A stretch of DNA of 15,550 bases from UBA7434 sp042090785 (GCA_042090785.1 JBELIP010000024.1:1-15550); one strand, 5' to 3'. Shown: positions 5,925-14,951, numbered from the stretch's first letter. A program made the numbers and translations. Notes: generated from the letters alone by a model not told the origin.

Positions 5925-7142
5925 TTAATCGCCACTCTTTAATGCCTGCAAACAAGCCACTATTCGCTCAGCAGCTGCAACACAAACCTCTAAGGGATGC
6001 ACCAGCGCCAGACGTATATAGCCAGCACCAGGGTTATAACCGTTTACGCTTCTCGCTAAATACTGACCGGGCAATACCTTTACCTGCTCATCACTAAAAA
6101 GTCTTTGAGTAAACATCTCATCATCAACCGGTAGCTTTGCCCAAAGACAAAATCCTGCTGCGGGAATATCAACCAACATCACCTTTTGGAGTATGGGTAC
6201 CACTGCCTGCATTTTTTCACGGTACAAAACGCGATTGTCTTGTACGTGCGCCTCATCATTCCAAGCCACAATACTGGCTGCCTGATGATGATTCGGCATT
6301 GCCGAGCCATGATAAGTACGATACAACATAAAGGCTTTAATGGCTGTCTTACACCCTGCTACAAACCCCGAACGCATGCCCGCTAAATTTGAACGCTTGG
6401 ATAAACTATTAAATACCAGACAACGTGAAAAATCTTCACGCCCTGTGGCGTAACAAATTTCTAACAAACCCGGCGGCGGCGACAACTCATTAAAATAAAT
6501 TTCCGAATAGCATTCATCGCTAGCAATAACAAAATCATAACGGTCGGCGAGCGTAAGCAAGCGCTCATAAAATTCTCGCGCGGGCACTGCACCCGTGGGG
6601 TTTGAAGGATTACAAATATAAATAAGCTGGCAACGCTGCCACTGCGCCTCGGTCACGGCATCCAAATCGGGTACATAATCATTATCTTTATCGCAAGGTA
6701 AATACAACGGTTCGGCACCCGCCATAATCGCCGCGCCTTCATAAATTTGGTAGAACGGCGAAGGGATAATAACCAATGGCTTATCATCAACCGTCGAACT
6801 ATCAACAACCGTTTGCGCAATGGCAAATAACGCCTCACGTGAACCTACAACAGGTAACACCATTGTCTCTGGGCTAACTAGGCCCGTCGGTAATTGATAG
6901 CGACGCTCTAACCATGCAGCAATGCTTTGTCGCAACGCTAAACCGCCCTGCGTAGAAGGGTATTTATTTAAACCACCTAACTCAGCGGTTAACGCCTCCA
7001 ATACCGACGTTGGCGGTGCATGCTGCGGCTCACCAATCGTCATAGCAATAGCAGCATCTGTACTTTGCACCTCTACATCGGCAAGCAAGGCCGCCAACTT
7101 AGTAAAAGGATATTCATGCAGCTGCTTTAAATATTGATTCAT
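5925..7142 (-). CDS. dapC: Succinyldiaminopimelate transaminase (DapC)
   Basis: The 405-residue PLP-dependent class I/II aminotransferase converts N-succinyl-2-amino-6-ketopimelate with glutamate to N-succinyl-LL-diaminopimelate in the lysine and peptidoglycan pathway. The N-terminus MNQYLKQLHEYPFTKL is typical of DapC. CNPSNPTG (177-184), D209 in ASDECYSE and K249 in SLSKRSN are the cofactor-binding residues, K249 forming the Schiff base. RSGFVAG follows. Length is normal. The start lies 6 nt downstream of the glnD stop, so it is translationally close-coupled to glnD, as in the map-glnD-dapC cluster of pseudomonads. Other aminotransferases such as ArgD can do this reaction, but sequence style and context favour DapC. 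Confidence 0.93.
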   Translation of the reverse strand: MNQYLKQLHEYPFTKLAALLADVEVQSTDAAIAMTIGEPQHAPPTSVLEALTAELGGLNKYPSTQGGLALRQSIAAWLERRYQLPTGLVSPETMVLPVVGSREALFAIAQTVVDSSTVDDKPLVIIPSPFYQIYEGAAIMAGAEPLYLPCDKDNDYVPDLDAVTEAQWQRCQLIYICNPSNPTGAVPAREFYERLLTLADRYDFVIASDECYSEIYFNELSPPPGLLEICYATGREDFSRCLVFNSLSKRSNLAGMRSGFVAGCKTAIKAFMLYRTYHGSAMPNHHQAASIVAWNDEAHVQDNRVLYREKMQAVVPILQKVMLVDIPAAGFCLWAKLPVDDEMFTQRLFSDEQVKVLPGQYLARSVNGYNPGAGYIRLALVHPLEVCVAAAERIVACLQALKSGD

Positions 7143-7148
7143 AATTTA

Positions 7149-9884
7149 TTATTGCTGCCTATGCTCATCAAGGTCGGCTTTTATATCGTGCTGAATTGCT
7201 TCAATCCATTCAAGATCTTCAATCATTTGATCCTCACGGTCAGTAATAAAAAAGATATCCTCTACACGCTCACCTAATGTCGAAATCTTGGCATTATGTA
7301 AACGCAATTTATGCTTAAAGAAAACCTGCCCTATAATAGTTAATAGGCCTGGGCGATCAGGCGCCACCACCTCTAACACACTTAAACCTGGCGCAGAATC
7401 ATTTGAGAAATCCGTCTGACAAGGCCAATCAAAGCTTCTTATCCGGCGGCTAGCACGGCGATCGGTAGATAGCCATCGTTCGTTTGGCTCCATCATTACC
7501 TGCAGTAATTTTGCTTTAATATCATCAATACGCGGCGAGTCGTGATCAATCGCTTCATCATCAGCATCTTGCACATAAAAGGTATCTAACACATGACCAC
7601 CGCCAGCAATTAATAACCGGGCATCATAAATACTTAAATTTAATTGCTCTAAAGCCAGCGTAATAAACGAAAAGCGATTTTCTATGAGTTTGCAGTAAAT
7701 GGTTATTTGAGTCACATCGGTATCAAAAATATCCGACGGTTTTTTTATAATAACCAGCGGCGTGTCACTGCCTTTGTGTGCCAAAATACTCTCGGCATGC
7801 AGCACTAAATCTTCTACTGACTCGCGCATAAAGTAGTCATCTACCCTATCCTGCCACTGTAAATGAACATCGGCAGAATCAATGCCTGTTTCATTCAACA
7901 GCTGCAATGCCGCTTGCTGCTTCTCGGCAATGAGTTCAGATTTGTCGACAGGGTTTTCTAGGCCGCGACGTAACGCGCGCGTTGCAGCGGCATAGAGTTG
8001 ACGCAATAAAGAGGCACGCCAGGCATTCCATAGCTCAGGGTTTGTACCTTGAATATCAGCCACTGTTAACACAAACAAATAGTCTAAACGCGCACGGCTA
8101 CCTACTGCCGTAGCAAACTCTCTTATTGTTTCTGGGTCAGACAAATCCATTTTCTGCGAAATGGTTGACATGACCAAATGGCTTTCAACTAACCAAGCAA
8201 CCAAATTAGTGTCGCGCTCGTTAACGCCATGACGCAAACAAAACTCACGCGCATCAACAGCGCCTAACTCAGAATGACTACCACCGCGACCTTTAGCAAT
8301 ATCGTGGAATAAGGCGGCAAGGTATAAGAGCTCAATTTTAACGTGACCGTTAATGATTTTTGCCGCTAACACATAGTCTTGTTCAGAGCCTTCATGTGCA
8401 AAGCGATAAACATTCAGCACCACGGCTAAGGTATGAATATCAACCGTATACATATGAAATAAATCGTACTGCATTTTGCCAATAATCTCGCCAAATGCGG
8501 GGAGGTATTTACTTAAAATGCCATGCTTACGCATACGTTTAAACTGCAGTGGTACATTGCGGTTAGATTTAACTAACTGCATAAATAAATCAATGACCTT
8601 AGGATCGTTTCTAAAATTATCATCAATACGTTCACGGTGCGTGCGCATTAAACGCATGGTTGATGCACGCACACCTCGAATATAATTATGCTCGGCCATT
8701 AACACAAAAATTTCAATTAATGCCCAAAGATGATCAACAAATACTTGCTCATCAACCACATCAATATAACCATTGCGTACACAAAAGCGTTCGTTAAGTG
8801 TAATAAGCTCTTCTTCTTCGCCTGCTCGCACACTGTCTTGATCAAAATGCTGAATCAAGACATCGTTTAACTCAGCTAAGAGCAATACACGCCGATAATA
8901 TTCATGCATAAACTTTTCGACAGCCAGGTTGGCATCATCGTCGGCATAGCCAAATAGCGAGGCAACTTTTATTTGGTATTCAAATAGCAAGCGATCCTCA
9001 TGTCGCTGCGAAAGCATATGCAAGGCATAACGCACCTTCCATAAAAAGTTAACGCCCTCCACCAAGTTAACGGCTTCTACCTCGGTTAAAAAGCCACTTT
9101 TCTCTAAGCGCTCAATATTACCTTCACCTAAGTGCCGCTGCGCAATCCAAATAATATTTTGGATATCTCGCAGGCCACCCGGTGAAGTTTTAATATTCGG
9201 TTCAAGATTATATTCATTGCTATTAGTATCACGATGACGATCGCGCTGCTCTTTCCATTTACCCACAAAGAACTCACTTGAGTTCCACATATGCTCGGTA
9301 TCAGTTAATAGCTTCAAACGCGTAAATAATGACTCTTCACCAGCAATGGGTCGCGACTCCAACATATTGGTCAATACAGTAATGTCATCTTTGGCGTAAT
9401 GCAGACACTCATCAAGCGTTCGAACACTATGACCAAGATCAAGCCCGCAATCCCATAAATAAGTCACCATACGACCAATGGTTTCACCATTTTTTTTGCT
9501 GGCGGCTTTTTCTAACACAAACAATAAATCGATATCAGAACGTGGATGTAATTCGCCTCGCCCATATCCACCCACAGCAATTAAAGCAATTTTCTGCTCC
9601 CCCCAATCTTCCTGAGTCCAAAGATAACGCAACAATATATCAATTAACTTTGAGCGCGCCTGAATCAACAAGCCCGGATCAACGCCGGCTTTAAAAGCCT
9701 CGTCCATCTGCTCTTGATAATTTTGCAGTAATGCTTTGCATTCTATAGCGGTTTTAGTTTTAGCTAATTCGGTAAGAAAAGTATTATACGAAAGCTCAAA
9801 AGGCGCTGCATCGTCGATATTAATTAAAGGGGTTACAGAGGTGTTAGATGCCTTAGGAACATCGCTATTAAAAAGAGATACCAT
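7149..9884 (-). CDS. glnD: Bifunctional uridylyltransferase/uridylyl-removing enzyme GlnD
   Basis: The 911-residue cytosolic nitrogen sensor uridylylates PII proteins (GlnB/GlnK) when glutamine is low and removes UMP when it is high, setting glutamine synthetase and NtrBC activity. The nucleotidyltransferase motif GGYGRGELHPRSDIDL lies at 105-120 with catalytic D117 and D119. PGGLRD (235-240) is conserved in GlnD. The HD hydrolase motif LFHDIAKGRGGSHSELG (525-541) contains H527 and D528. Two ACT domains, about 728-800 and 836-905 (the second opening VVAPDRPGLL), sense glutamine. Length is close to the E. coli protein (890). No strong ribosome site precedes the chosen ATG. The gene follows map after 40 nt, consistent with one operon. 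Confidence 0.97.
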   Translation of the reverse strand: MVSLFNSDVPKASNTSVTPLINIDDAAPFELSYNTFLTELAKTKTAIECKALLQNYQEQMDEAFKAGVDPGLLIQARSKLIDILLRYLWTQEDWGEQKIALIAVGGYGRGELHPRSDIDLLFVLEKAASKKNGETIGRMVTYLWDCGLDLGHSVRTLDECLHYAKDDITVLTNMLESRPIAGEESLFTRLKLLTDTEHMWNSSEFFVGKWKEQRDRHRDTNSNEYNLEPNIKTSPGGLRDIQNIIWIAQRHLGEGNIERLEKSGFLTEVEAVNLVEGVNFLWKVRYALHMLSQRHEDRLLFEYQIKVASLFGYADDDANLAVEKFMHEYYRRVLLLAELNDVLIQHFDQDSVRAGEEEELITLNERFCVRNGYIDVVDEQVFVDHLWALIEIFVLMAEHNYIRGVRASTMRLMRTHRERIDDNFRNDPKVIDLFMQLVKSNRNVPLQFKRMRKHGILSKYLPAFGEIIGKMQYDLFHMYTVDIHTLAVVLNVYRFAHEGSEQDYVLAAKIINGHVKIELLYLAALFHDIAKGRGGSHSELGAVDAREFCLRHGVNERDTNLVAWLVESHLVMSTISQKMDLSDPETIREFATAVGSRARLDYLFVLTVADIQGTNPELWNAWRASLLRQLYAAATRALRRGLENPVDKSELIAEKQQAALQLLNETGIDSADVHLQWQDRVDDYFMRESVEDLVLHAESILAHKGSDTPLVIIKKPSDIFDTDVTQITIYCKLIENRFSFITLALEQLNLSIYDARLLIAGGGHVLDTFYVQDADDEAIDHDSPRIDDIKAKLLQVMMEPNERWLSTDRRASRRIRSFDWPCQTDFSNDSAPGLSVLEVVAPDRPGLLTIIGQVFFKHKLRLHNAKISTLGERVEDIFFITDREDQMIEDLEWIEAIQHDIKADLDEHRQQ

Positions 9885-9924
9885 TAATTATGTGCCATTC
9901 TTGAAGTATAAAGTATTAAAAAAA

Positions 9925-10698
9925 TCAAAAGGATTCTTCACTACGCGCAGTCAGCACTTCAACACCCGTTGCTGTTACTGCCAATGTGTGTTCCCACTGC
10001 GCCGACAACCTGCCGTCTTTGGTTTCTACGGTCCAACCATCGCGACGGTTCAACTTAACATGCCGTTTACCTGCATTGAGCATTGGCTCAATAGTAAATG
10101 TCATGCCTTCTTGCAGTACCACCCCCTTACCCGGCGAACCGTAATGCAGAACTTGTGGGTCTTCATGAAAAACGGCACCAATGCCGTGACCGCAATATTC
10201 TCTAACAATACTGTAGTAGTGCTTAGTAGCATGCTGATAAATAACATGACCAATATCGCCCAGTGTTGCACCAGGCTTAACGGTTTCTATGCCTAAGTAC
10301 AAACATTCCTGCGTTACCTGAATTAAACGGCTAGCATGAGTAGGTACCTCACCCACCACAAACATCTTACTGGTATCGCCGTGGTAACCCTCTTTAATAA
10401 CGGTGATATCAATATTAATAATGTCGCCGTTTTTCAGTATTTTTTTATCGGCCGGAATACCATGACAAACCACCTGATTCACCGAAGTACAAATAGACTT
10501 AGGAAAACCGTTGTAATTTAGCGGCGCAGGGATAGCATCTTGCGTATTGACAATATACTCATGACAAATACGATCAAGCTCACCGGTTGAAATGCCAGCC
10601 ACTACATGCTCACCTATCATCTCAAGCACCTCGGCAGCTAGTCGGCCCGCCACACGCATTTTATCCAGTTCTTCAGCAGTTTTAATCATCGTACTCAT
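9925..10698 (-). CDS. map: Methionine aminopeptidase type I
   Basis: The 257-residue enzyme removes the initiator methionine from nascent proteins at the ribosome. All expected residues are present: H79 (CHGIP), metal ligands D97 (NIDITV), D108 (HGDTS), H171 (GHGIG), E204 (TIEPM) and E236 (WEHT). The frame extends upstream to 10725, but the start at 10698 (MSTMIKTAEELDKMR) has GGAAG 7 nt upstream and matches the family N-terminus, whereas 10725 has no ribosome site. It is probably the first gene of map-glnD-dapC. The usual divergent partner rpsB is not next to it; a GacA-family gene is. Confidence 0.96.
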   Translation of the reverse strand: MSTMIKTAEELDKMRVAGRLAAEVLEMIGEHVVAGISTGELDRICHEYIVNTQDAIPAPLNYNGFPKSICTSVNQVVCHGIPADKKILKNGDIINIDITVIKEGYHGDTSKMFVVGEVPTHASRLIQVTQECLYLGIETVKPGATLGDIGHVIYQHATKHYYSIVREYCGHGIGAVFHEDPQVLHYGSPGKGVVLQEGMTFTIEPMLNAGKRHVKLNRRDGWTVETKDGRLSAQWEHTLAVTATGVEVLTARSEESF

Positions 10699-11175
10699 AA
10701 CAGTGCTTCCAACAGCGACGCCCAATAATAGGTCGTTATAAAATTTAGGCGCTTCAAAAATAAATGAGCAAAGCCAATGGTCGAAATAGGCTCTGCGGAA
10801 AGTGGTTAATTTTATACGAAACCGTTACTTAATACCCCATTCTGAACCCATGTTTATTGCGATCACTCGAATATTTACGGCAATTTCCTTCTTATCAAGT
10901 GCATTCTTTGCTCATTAGGGGGTATATACCAAAATACAATCGGTAGCCGGCTTAGCCCAGATTATTTACAGTCACTGGACAAAACGCATCTAACGCTTCG
11001 TTTATGGACAAAATTTGGTAGAAATCGCAGCATCAATAACCCTATAATCCATTATATAAATGATTCAGGCATAAACACATTTATAAATTTTTCAGGGATT
11101 TTTTGAAATTTCAATTGCTAGGTCACGCCTGATAGCATAATGGACCGCTAGCGATTGATACACGAGGAAGGAAAA
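10699..11175. other. Divergent map/gacA intergenic region
   Basis: These 477 bp hold no credible gene. Visible items are a 10-bp palindrome GGTATATACC (10921-10930), an isolated TATAAT (11043-11048) without a good -35, and an inverted repeat TATAAATG/CATTTATA (11055-11062/11078-11085) followed by AATTTTT. The last is in the expected gacA leader. No rpsB-leader structure is evident. Confidence 0.45.
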
Positions 11176-11892
11176 TTGATTAAGGTACTTATTGCCGACG
11201 ATCACGACATGGTTCGTCACAGCTTCACACTCGTTCTCAGCGAGGTAGAAGATATAACCATTAGCGGTGAAGCAAAAACTGGAGAAGGTGCGGTAAAGCT
11301 TGTTAAGCAAACCCCACCCGATGTCGTGCTAATGGATGTTCGTATGCCGGGTATTGGCGGGCTCGAAGCCACTAAGCGCATTCTTGCCCATAGGCCCAGT
11401 ACAAAAGTCATTGGCCTGTCTGGCTACAACGATGGCACCTATCCGGGTATGTTTATTCGCGCGGGAGCTATGGGCTATGTCACTAAAGATGTTGGCGTTG
11501 ATGATTTAGTAGAAGCCATAAAAACTGTTTATCGCGGCGAAGCCTACCTGTCTAGCGAAGTAGCATGCCGCGTTGCAGAAATGGGCAATAACAGTAATGA
11601 AAACCCCTTTGACGCATTAAGCGAAAGAGAGCTTCAAATTGCCTTAATGCTTCTTGAATGTTACCAAACGCCAGAAATAGCCAATAAACTCGGTATCGCC
11701 GCAAAAACGGTAAGTATTTATAGACAGCGTGTACTTGAAAAGCTCGACCTGCATAGCGATGTCGAGTTGACCCTTTTAGCCCTTAGACACACAATGATAG
11801 AACCTGAAAACACGCAAGTGAGCAGCAGTAAGAATGATGATAAGCGCACTGACAACACCACCCATAACCCTATCGGTGATTCGCCAGAGTAA
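11176..11892 (+). CDS. gacA: GacA/UvrY-type response regulator (LuxR/FixJ family)
   Basis: The 238-residue regulator is phosphorylated by a GacS/BarA-type sensor kinase. In relatives it activates rsm/csr sRNA genes that titrate CsrA. The receiver domain spans 1-120 with acidic D8/D9, phospho-acceptor D54 (VVLMDVRMPG), S82 and K104 (YVTKD). The C-terminal helix-turn-helix (about 150-212) contains FDALSERELQIALMLL, KTVSIYRQRVLEKL and SDVELTLLALRH, close to GacA wording. The start is TTG at 11176, because GAGGA (11164-11168) sits 7 nt upstream and the protein then opens MIKVLIADDHDMVR as in the family. A TTG at 11155 has no ribosome site. About 25 polar residues (SSSKNDDKRTDNTTHN) extend beyond the usual 213-residue GacA end. 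Synteny with uvrC and pgsA supports the name. Confidence 0.92.
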   Translation: MIKVLIADDHDMVRHSFTLVLSEVEDITISGEAKTGEGAVKLVKQTPPDVVLMDVRMPGIGGLEATKRILAHRPSTKVIGLSGYNDGTYPGMFIRAGAMGYVTKDVGVDDLVEAIKTVYRGEAYLSSEVACRVAEMGNNSNENPFDALSERELQIALMLLECYQTPEIANKLGIAAKTVSIYRQRVLEKLDLHSDVELTLLALRHTMIEPENTQVSSSKNDDKRTDNTTHNPIGDSPE

Positions 11893-11928
11893 AAATGTGC
11901 ATAGTAATTGCTCAACCAATGGAGAAGC

Positions 11929-13806
11929 GTGTTGAGCAAATTACCGCCTGCAGAGCAGCTGCCAGATAAGGCCAACAAGCCCTCTTTTGATTCCAAGTCG
12001 TTTTTGGCTAGCTGCAGCCATAAGCCTGGCGTTTATCAAATGTACGATATGAATGGTAAGCACCTGTATATCGGAAAAGCCAAGCATCTTAAAAAACGGC
12101 TAGCCAGCTACTTTAGGCCACAAACGCCTGGCAGCAAAACCGAAGCACTGGTTAAAAAAATTATTCATATAGATGTTACGGTAACCAACAGCGAGACCGA
12201 AGCCCTCATACTAGAAAACAACTTAATTAAAACCGAGCGGCCACCATATAATATTCTGCTGCGCGATGATAAATCCTACCCTTATGTTTTTTTATCGAGT
12301 AATCATGAGTACCCACGACTAACACTGCATCGCGGACATCGTCGTGCCAAGGGCGAATACTTTGGCCCCTTCCCAAATGGTTATGCCGTTAGAGAAAGCC
12401 TAAGCCTATTACAAAAAATGTTTAAAGTACGGCAATGCGAAGACAGTTTTTTCAAAAATCGTTCACGCCCTTGCCTGCAACATCAAATTGGTCGCTGCTC
12501 AGCACCTTGCGTAAACTTAATCGACAAAAAAAATTATGCCGAAACCGTCCGTAAATCGACAATGTTCTTGCAAGGTCACAATGATGACTTAACCAATGAA
12601 ATTTTAACCGAAATGGACAGCGCCGCTGAAGATTTGGAATTTGAAATAGCTGCCGAAAAACGCGACCAAATAAGTCACTTACGGCGCATACAAGAAAAAC
12701 AATATATCGATAATGGCCGTGGCGACACCGATATTATTGCGGCGGCTATAGGTTCAGGCCATGCTTGTATACAAGTACTATATGTTCGTCGAGGCCGCAT
12801 GCTGGGCAGTCGAAGTTACTACCCCAACCTCGGTATTATCGAGAACCAAAGCGACTTATTAGCTGCATTTATATCGCAAGCCTACATAGCCTCTGGCGGC
12901 GCCATGGGCAGTGTACCATCAGAAATAATCACCAACATAGAAGCAACCGATGCAGGCAGTCTAAGCAGCGCTTTAAGTGAAAGCGTTGGCAAACAAATTA
13001 AACTGCTTAACAATGTACGAAGCGGCAAAGCAAAATGGTTAGCTATGGCGAGCGAAACCGCTATACAAAACCTTACAGCCAGAATGAATAGCCGCCAACA
13101 AGTGCGCGACCGCTTTGAAAAACTGCAAAAAGATTTACAGCTTGCCGAGCTACCCGAACGCATAGAATGTTTTGACATTAGTCATAGCGGTGGCGAACAA
13201 ACCGTCGCCTCTTGTGTTGTCTTTACTCACGAAGGCGCCAAAAAAAGTGACTACCGAAAATTTAATATTGACGGCATTACAGGCGGTGATGATTATGCCG
13301 CCATGCGCCAAGCGGTAGAGCGTCGTTATACCCGGATAAAAAAAGGCGAAGGTGTACTCCCCGACATTCTATTAATTGATGGCGGCAAAGGACAAATAAA
13401 CCAAGCCATAGAAGTACTAGAAGAACTACAGATTGATCAAGTACTTATTATAGGCGTAGCCAAAGGCGAACTACGTAAACCTGGTTTAGAAACATTGTTT
13501 GTTGGTAGCGCAGACAACCCACTCTCGCTACCCAGCGACGCAGCATCACTGCATCTAATACAACAGGTTAGAGACGAGGCACACCGCTTTGCCATAACCG
13601 GCCATCGCGCACGACGAGCCAAGAAAAAAACCAGCTCACCCCTGCAAGATATCCCTGGCGTTGGACCAAAGCGACGGCGCGAGCTACTTCGCCACTTTGG
13701 TGGCTGGCAAGAAATTGAACGCGCCACTGTCGATGAACTCACCAATGTAGAGGGCATTAGCAAAAAAATTGCACAAGATATTCACGCCGAACTGAATAAA
13801 AGCTAA
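11929..13806 (+). CDS. uvrC: Excinuclease ABC subunit C
   Basis: The 625-residue nuclease makes both incisions in UvrABC nucleotide excision repair. Domains in order: GIY-YIG nuclease (GVY 34-36, YIG 47-49), a four-cysteine group (C170, C182, C190, C194) matching the reported iron-sulfur ligands, a UVR motif binding UvrB (about 218-250), the RNase H-like nuclease (D416 in ECFDIS, D484 in LLIDGGKGQ, H552), and tandem helix-hairpin-helix DNA binding (about 574-625, IPGVGPKRRRELL). No ATG exists near the N-terminus. GTG 11929 and TTG 11932 both follow GGAGA (11921-11925); the TTG spacing is slightly better, so the start is uncertain by one codon. Either gives about 20 residues more than pseudomonad UvrC. 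It follows gacA by 36 nt and is probably co-transcribed. Confidence 0.95.
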   Translation: MLSKLPPAEQLPDKANKPSFDSKSFLASCSHKPGVYQMYDMNGKHLYIGKAKHLKKRLASYFRPQTPGSKTEALVKKIIHIDVTVTNSETEALILENNLIKTERPPYNILLRDDKSYPYVFLSSNHEYPRLTLHRGHRRAKGEYFGPFPNGYAVRESLSLLQKMFKVRQCEDSFFKNRSRPCLQHQIGRCSAPCVNLIDKKNYAETVRKSTMFLQGHNDDLTNEILTEMDSAAEDLEFEIAAEKRDQISHLRRIQEKQYIDNGRGDTDIIAAAIGSGHACIQVLYVRRGRMLGSRSYYPNLGIIENQSDLLAAFISQAYIASGGAMGSVPSEIITNIEATDAGSLSSALSESVGKQIKLLNNVRSGKAKWLAMASETAIQNLTARMNSRQQVRDRFEKLQKDLQLAELPERIECFDISHSGGEQTVASCVVFTHEGAKKSDYRKFNIDGITGGDDYAAMRQAVERRYTRIKKGEGVLPDILLIDGGKGQINQAIEVLEELQIDQVLIIGVAKGELRKPGLETLFVGSADNPLSLPSDAASLHLIQQVRDEAHRFAITGHRARRAKKKTSSPLQDIPGVGPKRRRELLRHFGGWQEIERATVDELTNVEGISKKIAQDIHAELNKS

Positions 13807-13864
13807 AAGACACACATATATTGCCGTTATTAACAAAGATAGGCCACAAAGAGAGATAGTCGCC

Positions 13865-13870
13865 TATAAT
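13865..13870 (+). promoter_or_regulatory. Consensus -10 box upstream of pgsA
   Basis: A perfect TATAAT lies in the 150-bp uvrC-pgsA gap, 87 bp before the pgsA ATG. No good -35 is found 16-18 nt upstream, so this is only a hint that pgsA has its own promoter besides read-through from uvrC. Confidence 0.22.
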
Positions 13871-13956
13871 AAACAATGAGCAAGCAACAAGATTAATAAA
13901 CACCTATTACCGGCGCATGCGCCTAAACCACTACCTGACTTTAAGCTGTAACTTTA

Positions 13957-14511
13957 ATGAATATCCCCAACGCCTTTACATTATTTCGTATTCTATTGAT
14001 TCCCGTGCTGGTTATCGTGTTTTACCTCCCCTACTCATGGACAGGCATTGCCGCCGCAGCAATATTTACCACAGCCGCCATTACCGACTGGTTTGACGGC
14101 TATTTAGCCCGCAAACTCGACCAAGCTACACCTTTTGGCGCCTTTTTAGACCCCGTAGCCGATAAGCTTATGGTCGCAATCGCCTTAGTTGTTTTGTTAG
14201 AGCGCTACCCACACGCCTGGTTTACCATTCCGGCAATGATCATTATTGGCCGTGAAATTGTGATATCAGCGTTACGTGAATGGATGGCCGAGATAGGCAA
14301 TCGCACTAGTGTAGCGGTTTCGTATGTAGGCAAATTCAAGACCACCATGCAAATGGTCGCCATTATCATACTGCTAACCCAAACCAGCGTGGTTGATAGC
14401 CGCATTGAAATTTTAGGCTTTATCTCACTTTATTTAGCTGCCGCCCTAACCCTATGGTCCATGATTGTGTACCTAAGAGCAGCTTGGCCAGATTTTAAAG
14501 GTTCTATGTAA
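13957..14511 (+). CDS. pgsA: CDP-diacylglycerol--glycerol-3-phosphate 3-phosphatidyltransferase
   Basis: The 184-residue inner-membrane enzyme transfers a phosphatidyl group from CDP-diacylglycerol to glycerol-3-phosphate, the committed step to phosphatidylglycerol and cardiolipin. The CDP-alcohol phosphotransferase signature is complete: D44, D47-G48, A51-R52, G61, D65 and D69. About five hydrophobic membrane segments are visible. Length is that of the family. The Shine-Dalgarno sequence before the ATG is poor. It is third in the conserved gacA-uvrC-pgsA-tRNA order. The last codons (Lys-Gly-Ser-Met-stop) are part of a degenerate tandem repeat running into the 3' flank. Confidence 0.96.
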   Translation: MNIPNAFTLFRILLIPVLVIVFYLPYSWTGIAAAAIFTTAAITDWFDGYLARKLDQATPFGAFLDPVADKLMVAIALVVLLERYPHAWFTIPAMIIIGREIVISALREWMAEIGNRTSVAVSYVGKFKTTMQMVAIIILLTQTSVVDSRIEILGFISLYLAAALTLWSMIVYLRAAWPDFKGSM

Positions 14512-14580
14512 ATGATAGAAAGGTTCTATTTAAGTAATAGAAAGACTCCAAGCGGTGATAGAAAGACTCAAGGTAATTAA
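14497..14580 (+). repeat. Degenerate 21-22 nt tandem repeat overlapping the pgsA stop codon
   Basis: Unit 1 (14497-14518) contains the last four pgsA codons and the stop. Unit 2 (14519-14540) matches it at 19 of 22 positions (AAAGGTTCTAT.TAA.T.ATAG). Unit 3 (14541-14561) and a partial unit 4 (from 14562) share AAAGACTC. The junction also creates a small hairpin, ATAGAA-AGG-TTCTAT (14515-14529). It looks like an old slippage or duplication of the gene end, with each copy keeping an in-phase stop in the first two units. Confidence 0.7.
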
Positions 14581-14848
14581 TCAGCCAGACAAGAAAACAG
14601 CGATATAAGTGGCTGATAATCAGACAGCAGGGACAAAAAACCACAAAGAAGCCAAGAAATAGCAAAAGTCTTTAACTGTTAGTAACTTATCTTGCACATA
14701 TCTTATATAGAAGCGTGGTTTTTTCTTGACAAGAGTCGATAAAACCATAGAATATGCCGCTCTCTTTTGAGGGTCGCCATCATTATAAAAGTTAACGCCT
14801 AGAGCCTTAGCATTAGTAGTGAATTAGCAAAGCACTAAAAAGTGAATT
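14512..14848. other. pgsA to tRNA-Gly intergenic region
   Basis: No gene is seen. The region holds the tandem repeats after pgsA, a long imperfect hairpin (ATTAATCAGCCA at 14576-14587 with TGGCTGATAAT at 14610-14620, one bulge, 22-nt loop) that lacks a U-run, and the tRNA promoter at 14726-14753. The remainder is unremarkable A-rich sequence. Confidence 0.5.
14726..14753 (+). promoter_or_regulatory. tRNA operon promoter
   Basis: A perfect TTGACA (14726-14731) and TAGAAT (14748-14753) are spaced 16 nt apart. The sequence after the -10 is ATGCCGCTC, a GC-rich discriminator as in stringently controlled stable-RNA promoters. The predicted start near 14760 gives an 89-nt leader before tRNA-Gly. 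Confidence 0.7.
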
Positions 14849-14924
14849 GCGGGAATAGCTCAGTTGGTAGAGCGCAACCTTGCCAAGGTTGAGGTCGCCG
14901 GTTCGAACCCGGTTTCCCGCTCCA
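14849..14924 (+). tRNA. tRNA-Gly(GCC)
   Basis: A full 76-nt cloverleaf is visible: acceptor GCGGGAA/TTCCCGC, D stem GCTC/GAGC, anticodon stem CAACC/GGTTG with loop TTGCCAA (anticodon GCC, 14882-14884), T stem GCCGG/CCGGT with TTCGAAC, and an encoded CCA. Its place after uvrC-pgsA is conserved in gammaproteobacteria. Confidence 0.97.
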
Positions 14925-14951
14925 TATTTTAGCCGTTGCTTAGGCGGTAAT

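Noticed and set aside
9736..10296. Plus-strand 186-codon frame
   Set aside because: It lies antisense across the 5' end of glnD and most of map, both confident genes, and its composition is that of an antisense shadow.
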